DNA from: Candidatus Rokuibacteriota bacterium
Lineage (GTDB): Bacteria > Methylomirabilota > Methylomirabilia > Rokubacteriales > CSP1-6
Assembly: GCA_003220195.1 (NCBI GenBank)
Contig: QHRT01000005.1
Location: forward strand, 22,648-42,432
Length of the DNA stretch: 19,785 nt
Direction: 5' to 3'
How positions within the stretch are numbered: the stretch's first letter is position 1; every line of letters starts with the position of its first letter. Position numbers and translations under genes: made by a program. The notes under the pieces were generated by a model. It had not been told where the DNA came from and did no database searches. It worked only from the letters and a program-made list of their open reading frames with translations. Shown one piece after another: positions 6,882-13,626 of the stretch.

Positions 6882-6914
6882 GGGCCGGACGTGCTCCTCG
6901 AGTTGGGCTTCAGC

Positions 6915-6920
6915 TACACT
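6915..6920 (+). promoter_or_regulatory. -10-like box TACACT, 7 nt before an ATG
   Basis: TACACT is followed by 7 nt and then the ATG at 6928. No Shine-Dalgarno lies between. This is consistent with a leaderless transcript of the MetE-like gene and matches the arrangement seen at two other starts in the window. Confidence 0.5.
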
Positions 6921-6927
6921 CGCTCGC

Positions 6928-7929
6928 ATGCTGACCACCACGGTCGTCGGAAGCTATCCCCAGCCTCGCTGGCTGGTCGACCACGAGAAATTCCGATCGA
7001 ATGCCGTGCCGCGCGTACGCATGCGGGAGGTCTGGCGTGTTCCGGAGCCGCTCCTGGAGGAGGCGCAGGACGATGCCGTCCGCCTGGCGGTCCGCGACAT
7101 GGAGCGTGCCGGCATCGACGTCCTGACGGACGGCGAGCAGCGCCGCGAGAGCTACTTCAACCAGTTCGCGACCGCGCTCGGCGGCCTCGATCTGGATCGG
7201 CCGGGCACGGCCATCGCCCGCACCGGACGTCCCACGCGCGTGCCACGCGTGGTGGGACCGATCGTGCGGGAGCGCTCCGTGCTCGCGCGGGATGCGCGCG
7301 TCCTGCGCAGCGCGACGGATCGCTCGATCAAGATCACGGTCCCGGGTCCCTTCACGATGACGCAGCTCGCGCAGGACGACTATTACAAGGACGAGGAAAG
7401 GCTGGCGATGGCGTACGCCGACGCCGTCAACGCCGAGCTGCGCGAGCTCGAGCCGCTGGTCGACGTGCTGCAGATCGACGAGCCGTACATGCAAGCGCGC
7501 CCGGACCGGGCGCGCGCGTACGCGATCCCGGCAATCGATCGCGCGCTGGCGGGTATCACCAGGCCGACCGCGGTGCACCTCTGCTTCGGCTACGCGTTCA
7601 CGGTGAAGGAAAAGCCGAGCGGGTACTCGTTCCTCGGCGAGCTCGACCGCTGCCGCGCGACGCAGATCTCCATCGAAGCCGCGCAACCGCGGCTCGATCT
7701 GTCGGTCCTCTCGTCGCTGCCGTCGAAGACCATCGTGCTCGGTGTGCTGGACCTGGGAGACGCAACGGCCGAAACGCCGGCCGTGGTCGCGGATCGAGTC
7801 CGGGCCGCGCTGCGCCACGTCCCCGAGCAGCGGCTGGTGATCGCGCCGGATTGCGGGATGAAGCACCTGCCGCGCGATCTCGCGTTCGCGAAGCTGCGCG
7901 CAATGGTGGACGGGGCGCGCGGGGGCTGA
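6928..7929 (+). CDS. Stand-alone MetE C-terminal-type (cobalamin-independent methionine synthase II family) protein
   Basis: This 333-residue protein has the catalytic half of MetE only. The zinc ligands are all visible: H217 and C219 in VHLCFGY, E250 in SIEAAQP, and C309 in APDCGMKHL. The N-terminus (TTTVVGSYPQPRWL) and LTDGEQRRESYFNQF are typical of the family, as is IDEPYMQ (about 183-189). The fold transfers a methyl group to a zinc-bound thiolate. Short members may use methylcobalamin or another donor, or serve in catabolic demethylation, rather than acting as classic 5-methyl-THF methionine synthase (about 750 residues). ATG 6928 was chosen because homologous sequence begins there and a TACACT box precedes it. 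It is convergent with the mmgE/prpD gene, 2 nt between stops. Confidence 0.88.
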   Translation: MLTTTVVGSYPQPRWLVDHEKFRSNAVPRVRMREVWRVPEPLLEEAQDDAVRLAVRDMERAGIDVLTDGEQRRESYFNQFATALGGLDLDRPGTAIARTGRPTRVPRVVGPIVRERSVLARDARVLRSATDRSIKITVPGPFTMTQLAQDDYYKDEERLAMAYADAVNAELRELEPLVDVLQIDEPYMQARPDRARAYAIPAIDRALAGITRPTAVHLCFGYAFTVKEKPSGYSFLGELDRCRATQISIEAAQPRLDLSVLSSLPSKTIVLGVLDLGDATAETPAVVADRVRAALRHVPEQRLVIAPDCGMKHLPRDLAFAKLRAMVDGARGG

Positions 7930-7931
7930 AG

Positions 7932-9281
7932 TCAGCGCGCGGCCAGGGCCACCAGCTTTCCCGCGTCGGCGAGCGTCGTGAAACTCCGGAGTCCGGTGAC
8001 GAGCTGCTCGATCTTCGTGTCCGGGAGCACGACCGCCGCCAGACGGCGGAACTTCGCCTCGAACTCCTCTCGCGTGAGCGGATTCTCCGCCGTCCCGCGC
8101 GCCGCCTTCACGTGCTCGTCGATCACGCTGCCGTCGGCCAGACGAATCGTCATGTGAGCAGTGCCGATGCCCATCGCGGCATCGGCGACGGGCGTCACGC
8201 GCTGCCGGAGCCGTGCGACGACGGGCTCGCGCACGGCCTCGTCCGTGAACTCGCCTTCGCCAGCGTCCCCGCGGACGAGCGCGGACGCCGCGCAGTAAGC
8301 GACGCTGAACTTCGCCTCGAGCCCGGTTCGCGGATCGGGATTTGCGGCCACCTTGAGCGTGAGCGGATGGACGCGGCACTCGATCGCCGTGATCGCGTCG
8401 ACCCCGGACGCGAGGCGCTCGCGGATCGCGCGGCCGGCGTCGATCGTCGCGTGCGTCAGGTGACACGCGGCGTACGCCTTGGTGCTGTTCTCGAGGATCT
8501 CGAATCGCGTGCCGAGCCCCGCGGTCGCGCGCGAGAGATCGTCGATGCCGACGAACGTCGAGAGGAGCCCGCCGTGCGTATCGAGCACGCCCGTCGGCCC
8601 GGTGAATCCTTCGCGCGCCAGCAACGCGGAGAGGAGACCGTTCATCGCCGCCTTGCCCGGATGGAGTGGCTTGCACATCGTGCCGAACGACTGCTCGAGC
8701 CCCGCCGCTTGCGTTCCCGCGATGCCGAACGCGTGGCGCAGCTGAGCGCGCGTGAGCCCCAGCAGCTTTCCCGCGGCCGCCGTCGCGCCGAAATGGCCGA
8801 GCACGCCCGTCACGTGCCAGCCGCGATCGGCGAGCGTGCGCCCCGCGACGCGCCCGATACGCGTCTCGACCTCGAAGCCGGCGACGAACGCGCCGAGCAC
8901 GTCCCGACCGGAGCGATGCCTCCATTCCGCTAGCGCGAGCACGACGGGTGCGACCGGCGCCGAGCCGTGGACGATCGACGGCAGGTGCGTATCATCGAAG
9001 TCGAGCGCGTGCGCTTGAGCTCCGTTCGCCATGGCCGCGAAGAGCGCACTGGTTCGAAGCCCGCGTCCGACGACGGTGGCCTGCGGCTCACCGCCGCTCG
9101 CGTTGATCACCGCGGCGAGCGCATCGGCGAGCGGCTCCTTCGAGCCGCGGACCGCGGTGCCGAGCCAGTCGGTCAGGCAGAGTGAGGCCGCCTCGGTCAC
9201 CGCCGCCGGCAGCGCCGCAGGGTCGAGCGCGATCACGAACTCCACGAGCGAGTCGATCACGGGAGTCTTCCCGTCGTTCAT
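7932..9281 (-). CDS. MmgE/PrpD family protein
   Basis: This 449-residue protein carries the usual family stretches. They are CLTDWLGTAVRGSKEPLADAL near 35-55, AHALDFDDTHLPSIVHGSAPV near 90-110, and FGIAGTQAAGLEQSFGTMCKPLHPGKAAMNG near 185-215. KAYAACHLTHATIDA follows near 295. Known members are 2-methylcitrate dehydratase (PrpD), cis-aconitate decarboxylase and related lyases; many catabolic-operon members have unknown substrates. The length matches the family norm (about 450). Its ATG lies 3 nt past the hyuB stop, and its Shine-Dalgarno (GGAG) is inside the end of hyuB, so translation is coupled. It probably handles a dicarboxylate or tricarboxylate intermediate downstream of the hydantoinase pair (inference). 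Confidence 0.9.
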   Translation of the reverse strand: MNDGKTPVIDSLVEFVIALDPAALPAAVTEAASLCLTDWLGTAVRGSKEPLADALAAVINASGGEPQATVVGRGLRTSALFAAMANGAQAHALDFDDTHLPSIVHGSAPVAPVVLALAEWRHRSGRDVLGAFVAGFEVETRIGRVAGRTLADRGWHVTGVLGHFGATAAAGKLLGLTRAQLRHAFGIAGTQAAGLEQSFGTMCKPLHPGKAAMNGLLSALLAREGFTGPTGVLDTHGGLLSTFVGIDDLSRATAGLGTRFEILENSTKAYAACHLTHATIDAGRAIRERLASGVDAITAIECRVHPLTLKVAANPDPRTGLEAKFSVAYCAASALVRGDAGEGEFTDEAVREPVVARLRQRVTPVADAAMGIGTAHMTIRLADGSVIDEHVKAARGTAENPLTREEFEAKFRRLAAVVLPDTKIEQLVTGLRSFTTLADAGKLVALAAR

Positions 9282-9284
9282 TGC

Positions 9285-11057
9285 CTACTCCGTCCCGTCG
9301 ACGTCGAAGCCGTAGTCACGCCGCGCGGCTTCCGCGGAGACATAGCCCTCCCGCACGTCGCGGCGCACGGCGGCCGGATCGCGTCCCGACGGCGGACCGT
9401 AGCCTCCTCCGCCACCGGTCATGATGCGCACGGTCTCGCCCTCGGCGATCGGGTGCTGCGTCGCCTTCCGGACGTGCCGCACGTCGCCTGACGGTGACGT
9501 GATCTCGACGCCGTTGACGGCGCCTGCCTTGCCACCACAGAGCCCCCACGGCGGCGTCACCTTGCGCTCGAGGCTGAACGTGATGAACGCCGGCGACAGG
9601 AACCGGTAGACGCGCTCGATGCCGAGCCCGCCGCGATAGGTGCCGGCGCCGCCCGAATCCCGCCGGACCTGGTACCGCAAGACCTGCATCGACGGGATGC
9701 GCGACTCCACGACTTCCACCGGGTTGTTCCGGGCGGTCGACGCGCCGAAGATGATCATCGCCGACTCGCCGTCGTACGCGGGCCGCGCGCCGGTGCCGCC
9801 CGCGTTCAGATCGCCCTGGATGAAGAGCTTGCCGGTCTCCGGGTGCGTGCCGAACGCGATCGTCGGCATCTGGTCGCCGTACGCGCCGGCCGGAATCCGA
9901 TCGGGCATCGCGGGCGCCAGCGCGCGCAGGCCGAGCTCGATCAACAAGTTCACCGGCACGTAGTAGCGCGCCGTCGGCGCTGGCTCCTGCGCCGCGAGCA
10001 CCGAGCGCTCGGGAATTACGACGGAAAGTGGCCGGAAACAGCCCTCGTCCACCGGATCGAGCGGCGTCGTCAGGCATTTGAGCAGGAGCCGGCACGCGCT
10101 GATCGTGATGGCGTCACCGCAGTTGAAGGGCCCGACCACCTGCGCGTCCGATCCCGTGAAATCGACCGTCATCCCACCGTCGCCGATCGTGATCGCCATC
10201 TCGACGCGCACCGGTCGGTCGAGCGTGATCCCGTCGTTGTCGAAATGGCCCACCGCGCGATAGACGCCGGCGGGAAGCTTCCGGAGCTCCGCGCGCGTGC
10301 GGCGCTCGGATTGCTCCATGAAGACGCGTGTGGCAGCCAGCACGGTCTGGCGCCCGTACTTCGAGAGAATTTCACGGACGTAGGCCTCGCCCGCGCGGCA
10401 CACCGCGATCATTCCCTGCACGTCCTTCAGCGTCCCGCTCTCGGTGCGGATGTTGCTGCGGATCAGGCGCAGCACTTCCTCGTTCAGCTCACCGCGGCTA
10501 TAGAGCCGCACCGACTGGAATCGCAGTCCCTCCTGGCGGAACTCGCGCGATCCGACCTGCATGCTCGAGGCGACCGGCCCGCCGACGTCGCTCCAGTGCG
10601 CCTTCACGCAGACGAACCCCGTGAGCTCGCCTTCCCAGAAGACCGGCGCGTACATCGCGACGTCGTTCAGGTGGTTGCCGTTGCCCGTGTAGGGATCGTT
10701 GTGCATGAAGACGTCGCCGTCGCGGACCGCCTCGATGCCGCGCTCGCGAATGGTCGCCTCGATCGGAAAGCCGAGGTGCCCCTGGAAGATCGGCAGCCCA
10801 ATGCCCTGCGCGATCATCCGCACGTCGGGGTCGAAGATGGCGCAGCCGAAGTCGAGGCTCTCGCTGATGATGTGGTTGTACGCGGTCTTGATCATCGTGA
10901 TGCGCATGCGCTCGGCGGCGGCATTGAGCGCCGCGCGGATGACCTCGACCGTGATCGCGTCGGGAGCTCCCGGCGCCGGCGATGGCCGCTCCCCTGGAAG
11001 CCGCCGCTCCTCTTCCCCGACGATTCCGACCGCTCGACCTCGGGTCACGTTGCTCAT
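9285..11057 (-). CDS. hyuB: Hydantoinase/oxoprolinase subunit B
   Basis: 590 residues. After a proline-rich N-terminal extension of about 33 residues, the Hydantoinase_B domain runs to the end. Family landmarks are ITVEVIRAALNAAAERMRIT at about 35-54, SESLDFGCAIFD at about 65-76, the HNDPYTGNGNHLNDVAMYAP region, and KAHWSDVGGPV. A glycine-rich GGAGTYRGGLGIERVYRF and a C-terminal TGGGGGYGPPSGRDP complete the set. HyuB pairs with HyuA in ATP-dependent opening of cyclic amides such as hydantoins and 5-oxoproline, or in acetone/acetophenone-type carboxylation. The start ATG is preceded by GGGAG about 11 nt away and overlaps the stop of the 19-codon ORF behind hyuA. Confidence 0.93.
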   Translation of the reverse strand: MSNVTRGRAVGIVGEEERRLPGERPSPAPGAPDAITVEVIRAALNAAAERMRITMIKTAYNHIISESLDFGCAIFDPDVRMIAQGIGLPIFQGHLGFPIEATIRERGIEAVRDGDVFMHNDPYTGNGNHLNDVAMYAPVFWEGELTGFVCVKAHWSDVGGPVASSMQVGSREFRQEGLRFQSVRLYSRGELNEEVLRLIRSNIRTESGTLKDVQGMIAVCRAGEAYVREILSKYGRQTVLAATRVFMEQSERRTRAELRKLPAGVYRAVGHFDNDGITLDRPVRVEMAITIGDGGMTVDFTGSDAQVVGPFNCGDAITISACRLLLKCLTTPLDPVDEGCFRPLSVVIPERSVLAAQEPAPTARYYVPVNLLIELGLRALAPAMPDRIPAGAYGDQMPTIAFGTHPETGKLFIQGDLNAGGTGARPAYDGESAMIIFGASTARNNPVEVVESRIPSMQVLRYQVRRDSGGAGTYRGGLGIERVYRFLSPAFITFSLERKVTPPWGLCGGKAGAVNGVEITSPSGDVRHVRKATQHPIAEGETVRIMTGGGGGYGPPSGRDPAAVRRDVREGYVSAEAARRDYGFDVDGTE

Positions 11058-11113
11058 CTCTCGAGGCTCCCGACGCCATGTTCACCGACGAACGCGCGCT
11101 CGAACGGCGTCAT
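11054..11113 (-). CDS. Possible 19-residue bridging ORF between hyuA and hyuB
   Basis: An ATG at 11113-11111 overlaps the hyuA stop as ATGA. The frame encodes MTPFERAFVGEHGVGSLER and ends in a TGA that overlaps the hyuB ATG, again as ATGA. It fills the whole 52-nt gap between the two genes. It could relay ribosomes from hyuA to hyuB, be a real micropeptide, or be coincidence. I recognise no family. GGGGAAAAGTGG lies upstream as a weak Shine-Dalgarno. Confidence 0.3.
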   Translation of the reverse strand: MTPFERAFVGEHGVGSLER

Positions 11114-13131
11114 CCACTTTTCCCCACTGCGATCACCAGGCATCCGTGAGGCTCCACCGTCAGCGTATCCCCTGGCTCCATTACCGTCGTCGTTCCCGTC
11201 TCCTCGATCACGGCAGGACCGTCGAGGCGGTCCCCGGCGCGCAGACGGTCGCGCCGGTACACGCGATACTCGACCCGGTCCGCCGCGAGCGTCGAGTAGA
11301 TCTTCCGCGTCTCGACCGGCGCAGGCGGCCCGACACTCGATTGGAGCACCGGCAGCCGCGGGCGCTCGAGCGGGTACACGACGCCGAGACGAAGGTTGAT
11401 CAGCTCCACGGGGACGTCCGGCGCCGCGTAACCGTATTCGCGCTCGTGGGCGCGGTCGAACTCGACCCGCAGCAGCGGCCAGTCCTCGACCGCGGCAACC
11501 GGCACGGTCACGGTGTGCGTCTGGCCGAGATAGCGAAGGTCCGCGGCGCGATGCATCCGGGGCACGCTCACCGCCGGCAGGATCGACTCGATCTCCTGCC
11601 GCATCTCGGCGTAGCGCGCCAGGGCCCACGCCGCATCGGTTCGATCGAAAGGCTCCAGCACGGTGCGCACGAGATCGTGCCGGAGATCGGACGCGAGCAT
11701 GCCCCACGCGGAAAACGTCGAGGGCGCCGGAGGGATCACCACGCGCGGGATGCCGAGCTCGCGCGCGATCGCGACGGCGTGGAGCGGCCCGCCACCGCCG
11801 TAAGCCACCAGCGCGTAGTCGCGCGGATCGAGGCCGCGCTCCGTCGTCAGGCTGCGCACCGCGAGCGCCATCTTCACGTCGGCGAGCCGGACGACGCCGG
11901 CCGCGGCGGCGGCGCGCGCGAGGCCGAGCGGCCGCGCCAGCTTCTCGTCGACGACGCGCGCGGCGGATGCCGCGTCGAGCGGCATCGTGCCGCCGAGAAA
12001 GCGGCTCGCGTCGATCCGGCCGAGCACCACGTTCGCGTCGGTCACCGTCGGCTCGGATCCGCCGAGCGTGTAGCAGACGGGACCGGGATCGGCGCCGGCG
12101 CTCTGCGGACCGAGCGCGAGCGCGCCGCCGGCGTCGATCCACGCGATCGTCCCGCCGCCGGCGCTCACTTCCTTGATGTCGATCACCGGAATCCGGAGCG
12201 GCCGTCCGTCGATCGCGTACTCGTCCGTCGTGCGGACCATCCCGCGCTCGACGATCGCGCACTTCGCCGTCGTCCCACCCATGTCGAACGAGATCAATTG
12301 TGGAATTCCGAGCGTCTCGGCCAGCACCGCGCACCCGACCGCGCCGGCCGCGGGACCGGACTCGATCGTGTGAACCGGTTTCACGCGCGCCGCCTCGACC
12401 GAGAACGCGCCACCATTCGACTGCGTGATCAGCAACTGCCCGCGGAAGCCGCGCTCGCCCAGCGCGGCGCCGAACGCGCCGAGGTAGCGATCGACGACGG
12501 GCGTCACGTACGCGTTCACGACCGTCGTGCTGGTGCGCTCGTACTCGCGCCACTCCTGCGTGATGCGATGGGACGAGCACACGGCCGCGTCCGGCATCGT
12601 CTCCGCGACGATCTCGGCGGCGCGTCGCTCGTGGGCCGGGTTGCGATACGAGAACAGGAAGACGACGGCCACGGATGCGACGCCCTCCGCGGCGAGGTGG
12701 CGCGCCGCGGCGCGCACGGCTTCCTCGTCGAGCGGCACCAGCACCTCGCCGCGCGCCGACAGTCGCTCCCGCACCTCGAGACATCTGCCGCGGGGCACGA
12801 GCGGCGTGGGACGCCGATAGAGCACGTCGTACATCCGGAGGAAATCACCGCGGCCGATCTCGAGCACGTCGCGAAACCCGTCCGTCGTGACGAGCCCGGT
12901 CGGGGCGCCCTTGCCTTCGAGCAGCGCGTTGATGCCGATGGTGGTGCCGTGGATCACCAGCCGGCAGTCGCCGAGCCGCACCTCGGCCTGGTCGACGCAG
13001 CGAAAGACGCCGTCGAGCAGCGCGCGCGGTGTGCTGAGCGCCTTGGTGTGGGCGATGGCGCCGGTCGCCTCGTCGAGCGCGACCAGGTCCGTGAAGGTGC
13101 CGCCGATGTCGACGCCGATCCTGAATGCCAC
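11110..13131 (-). CDS. hyuA: Hydantoinase/oxoprolinase subunit A (ATP-binding)
   Basis: 673 residues with ASKHA-type ATPase signatures: GVDIGGTFTDLVALD at 6-20, IHGTTIGINALLEGKGAPTG at about 59-78, and the second phosphate motif ISFDMGGTTAKCA near 275. GGGPLHAVAIARELGIPRV near 450 and a C-terminal Hydantoinase_A_C region follow, with VIEETGTTTVMEPGD near the end. The length is typical for HyuA (about 680-700). With HyuB it would use ATP to drive ring opening or a related carboxylation; the substrate is unknown. GTG start at 13131 has GAGGAG with a 5-nt spacer. It follows the response regulator by 39 nt on the same strand, making co-transcription likely. Confidence 0.93.
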   Translation of the reverse strand: MAFRIGVDIGGTFTDLVALDEATGAIAHTKALSTPRALLDGVFRCVDQAEVRLGDCRLVIHGTTIGINALLEGKGAPTGLVTTDGFRDVLEIGRGDFLRMYDVLYRRPTPLVPRGRCLEVRERLSARGEVLVPLDEEAVRAAARHLAAEGVASVAVVFLFSYRNPAHERRAAEIVAETMPDAAVCSSHRITQEWREYERTSTTVVNAYVTPVVDRYLGAFGAALGERGFRGQLLITQSNGGAFSVEAARVKPVHTIESGPAAGAVGCAVLAETLGIPQLISFDMGGTTAKCAIVERGMVRTTDEYAIDGRPLRIPVIDIKEVSAGGGTIAWIDAGGALALGPQSAGADPGPVCYTLGGSEPTVTDANVVLGRIDASRFLGGTMPLDAASAARVVDEKLARPLGLARAAAAAGVVRLADVKMALAVRSLTTERGLDPRDYALVAYGGGGPLHAVAIARELGIPRVVIPPAPSTFSAWGMLASDLRHDLVRTVLEPFDRTDAAWALARYAEMRQEIESILPAVSVPRMHRAADLRYLGQTHTVTVPVAAVEDWPLLRVEFDRAHEREYGYAAPDVPVELINLRLGVVYPLERPRLPVLQSSVGPPAPVETRKIYSTLAADRVEYRVYRRDRLRAGDRLDGPAVIEETGTTTVMEPGDTLTVEPHGCLVIAVGKSG

Positions 13132-13145
13132 GAAGGCTCCTCGAT

Positions 13146-13164
13146 GCTGCGGTCCTGCCGCAGC
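13146..13164 (-). repeat. Small 7-bp hairpin between response regulator and hyuA
   Basis: GCTGCGG (13146-13152) pairs with CCGCAGC (13158-13164) around a 5-nt loop, in the 39-nt gap before the hyuA GTG. No T-tract follows. It might modulate read-through or hyuA translation; it is too small to call a terminator. Confidence 0.4.
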
Positions 13165-13170
13165 GTGATC

Positions 13171-13626
13171 TCAGCGCTGCTCGACGATGCCGAGGTGTTT
13201 CATCCGGGACTCGAGGGTGTCGAGCCGGCGGCGGAGCTGCTGGAGCGTGATCTGCGTCCGTACCCGCGCCAGCAGCTCGACCCGCTGGACGGGCTTGGTC
13301 ACGTAATCGACCGCGCCCACGTCGAAGCCGCGGACCTTCGCCATGGTGTCGGTCAACGCCGTCATGAAGATCACCGGGATGCTCGCCGTCTCGGGTCTGG
13401 CCTTGAGCCGTTCGCACGTCTCGTAGCCATCCAGCTCCGGCATGAGCACGTCGAGCAGGATCAGATCCGGGCGCGCATACGCCGCCCGCTCGATGGCGCT
13501 CACGCCGTCCTCGGCCACCAGCACCTCGAGACCGGCTTCGCCGAGCAGCTCGAACAGCACTCCCAGGTTCGCCGGCGTGTCGTCGACGACGAGCACGACC
13601 GGTTTGCGCTCCTCCTCCGCGCTCAT
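13171..13626 (-). CDS. Response regulator, receiver domain only, with C-terminal coiled coil
   Basis: This 151-residue protein has a CheY-like receiver: VLVVDDTPANLG with paired acids near residues 15-16, phosphoacceptor D59 in LILLDVLMPELDG, a T in FMTALTD, and the KP pair in DYVTKPVQ. After the receiver only a leucine/arginine-rich helix remains (LQQLRRRLDTLESRMKHLG), probably a coiled coil. There is no DNA-binding or enzymatic output, so it likely acts by protein contact or as a phosphate relay. Its ATG overlaps the sensor-kinase stop (ATGA), which points to the kinase as its partner. ATG 13626 was chosen over a longer upstream frame, which overlaps the kinase. Confidence 0.9.
   Translation of the reverse strand: MSAEEERKPVVLVVDDTPANLGVLFELLGEAGLEVLVAEDGVSAIERAAYARPDLILLDVLMPELDGYETCERLKARPETASIPVIFMTALTDTMAKVRGFDVGAVDYVTKPVQRVELLARVRTQITLQQLRRRLDTLESRMKHLGIVEQR

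Larger units (their letters stand above)
6612..6927. other. 316-bp divergent intergenic region with three hairpins
   Basis: This is the gap between the divergent NYN and MetE-like genes. I see no convincing coding frame. It holds three strong inverted repeats (6752-6778, 6795-6819, 6857-6881), a TACACT box just before the plus-strand gene, and on the minus strand TATGAG (6724-6729) as a weak -10 candidate for the NYN gene. No tRNA, tmRNA, RNase P or SRP RNA core was recognised. A small structured RNA remains possible. Confidence 0.6.

Noticed and set aside
5733..8933. A very long plus-strand open frame (1066 codons) overlapping the NYN, MetE-like and MmgE genes
   Set aside because: It is arginine-rich without domain motifs, spans three genes with recognisable families in other frames, and crosses the hairpin-rich gap; it is a high-GC shadow.
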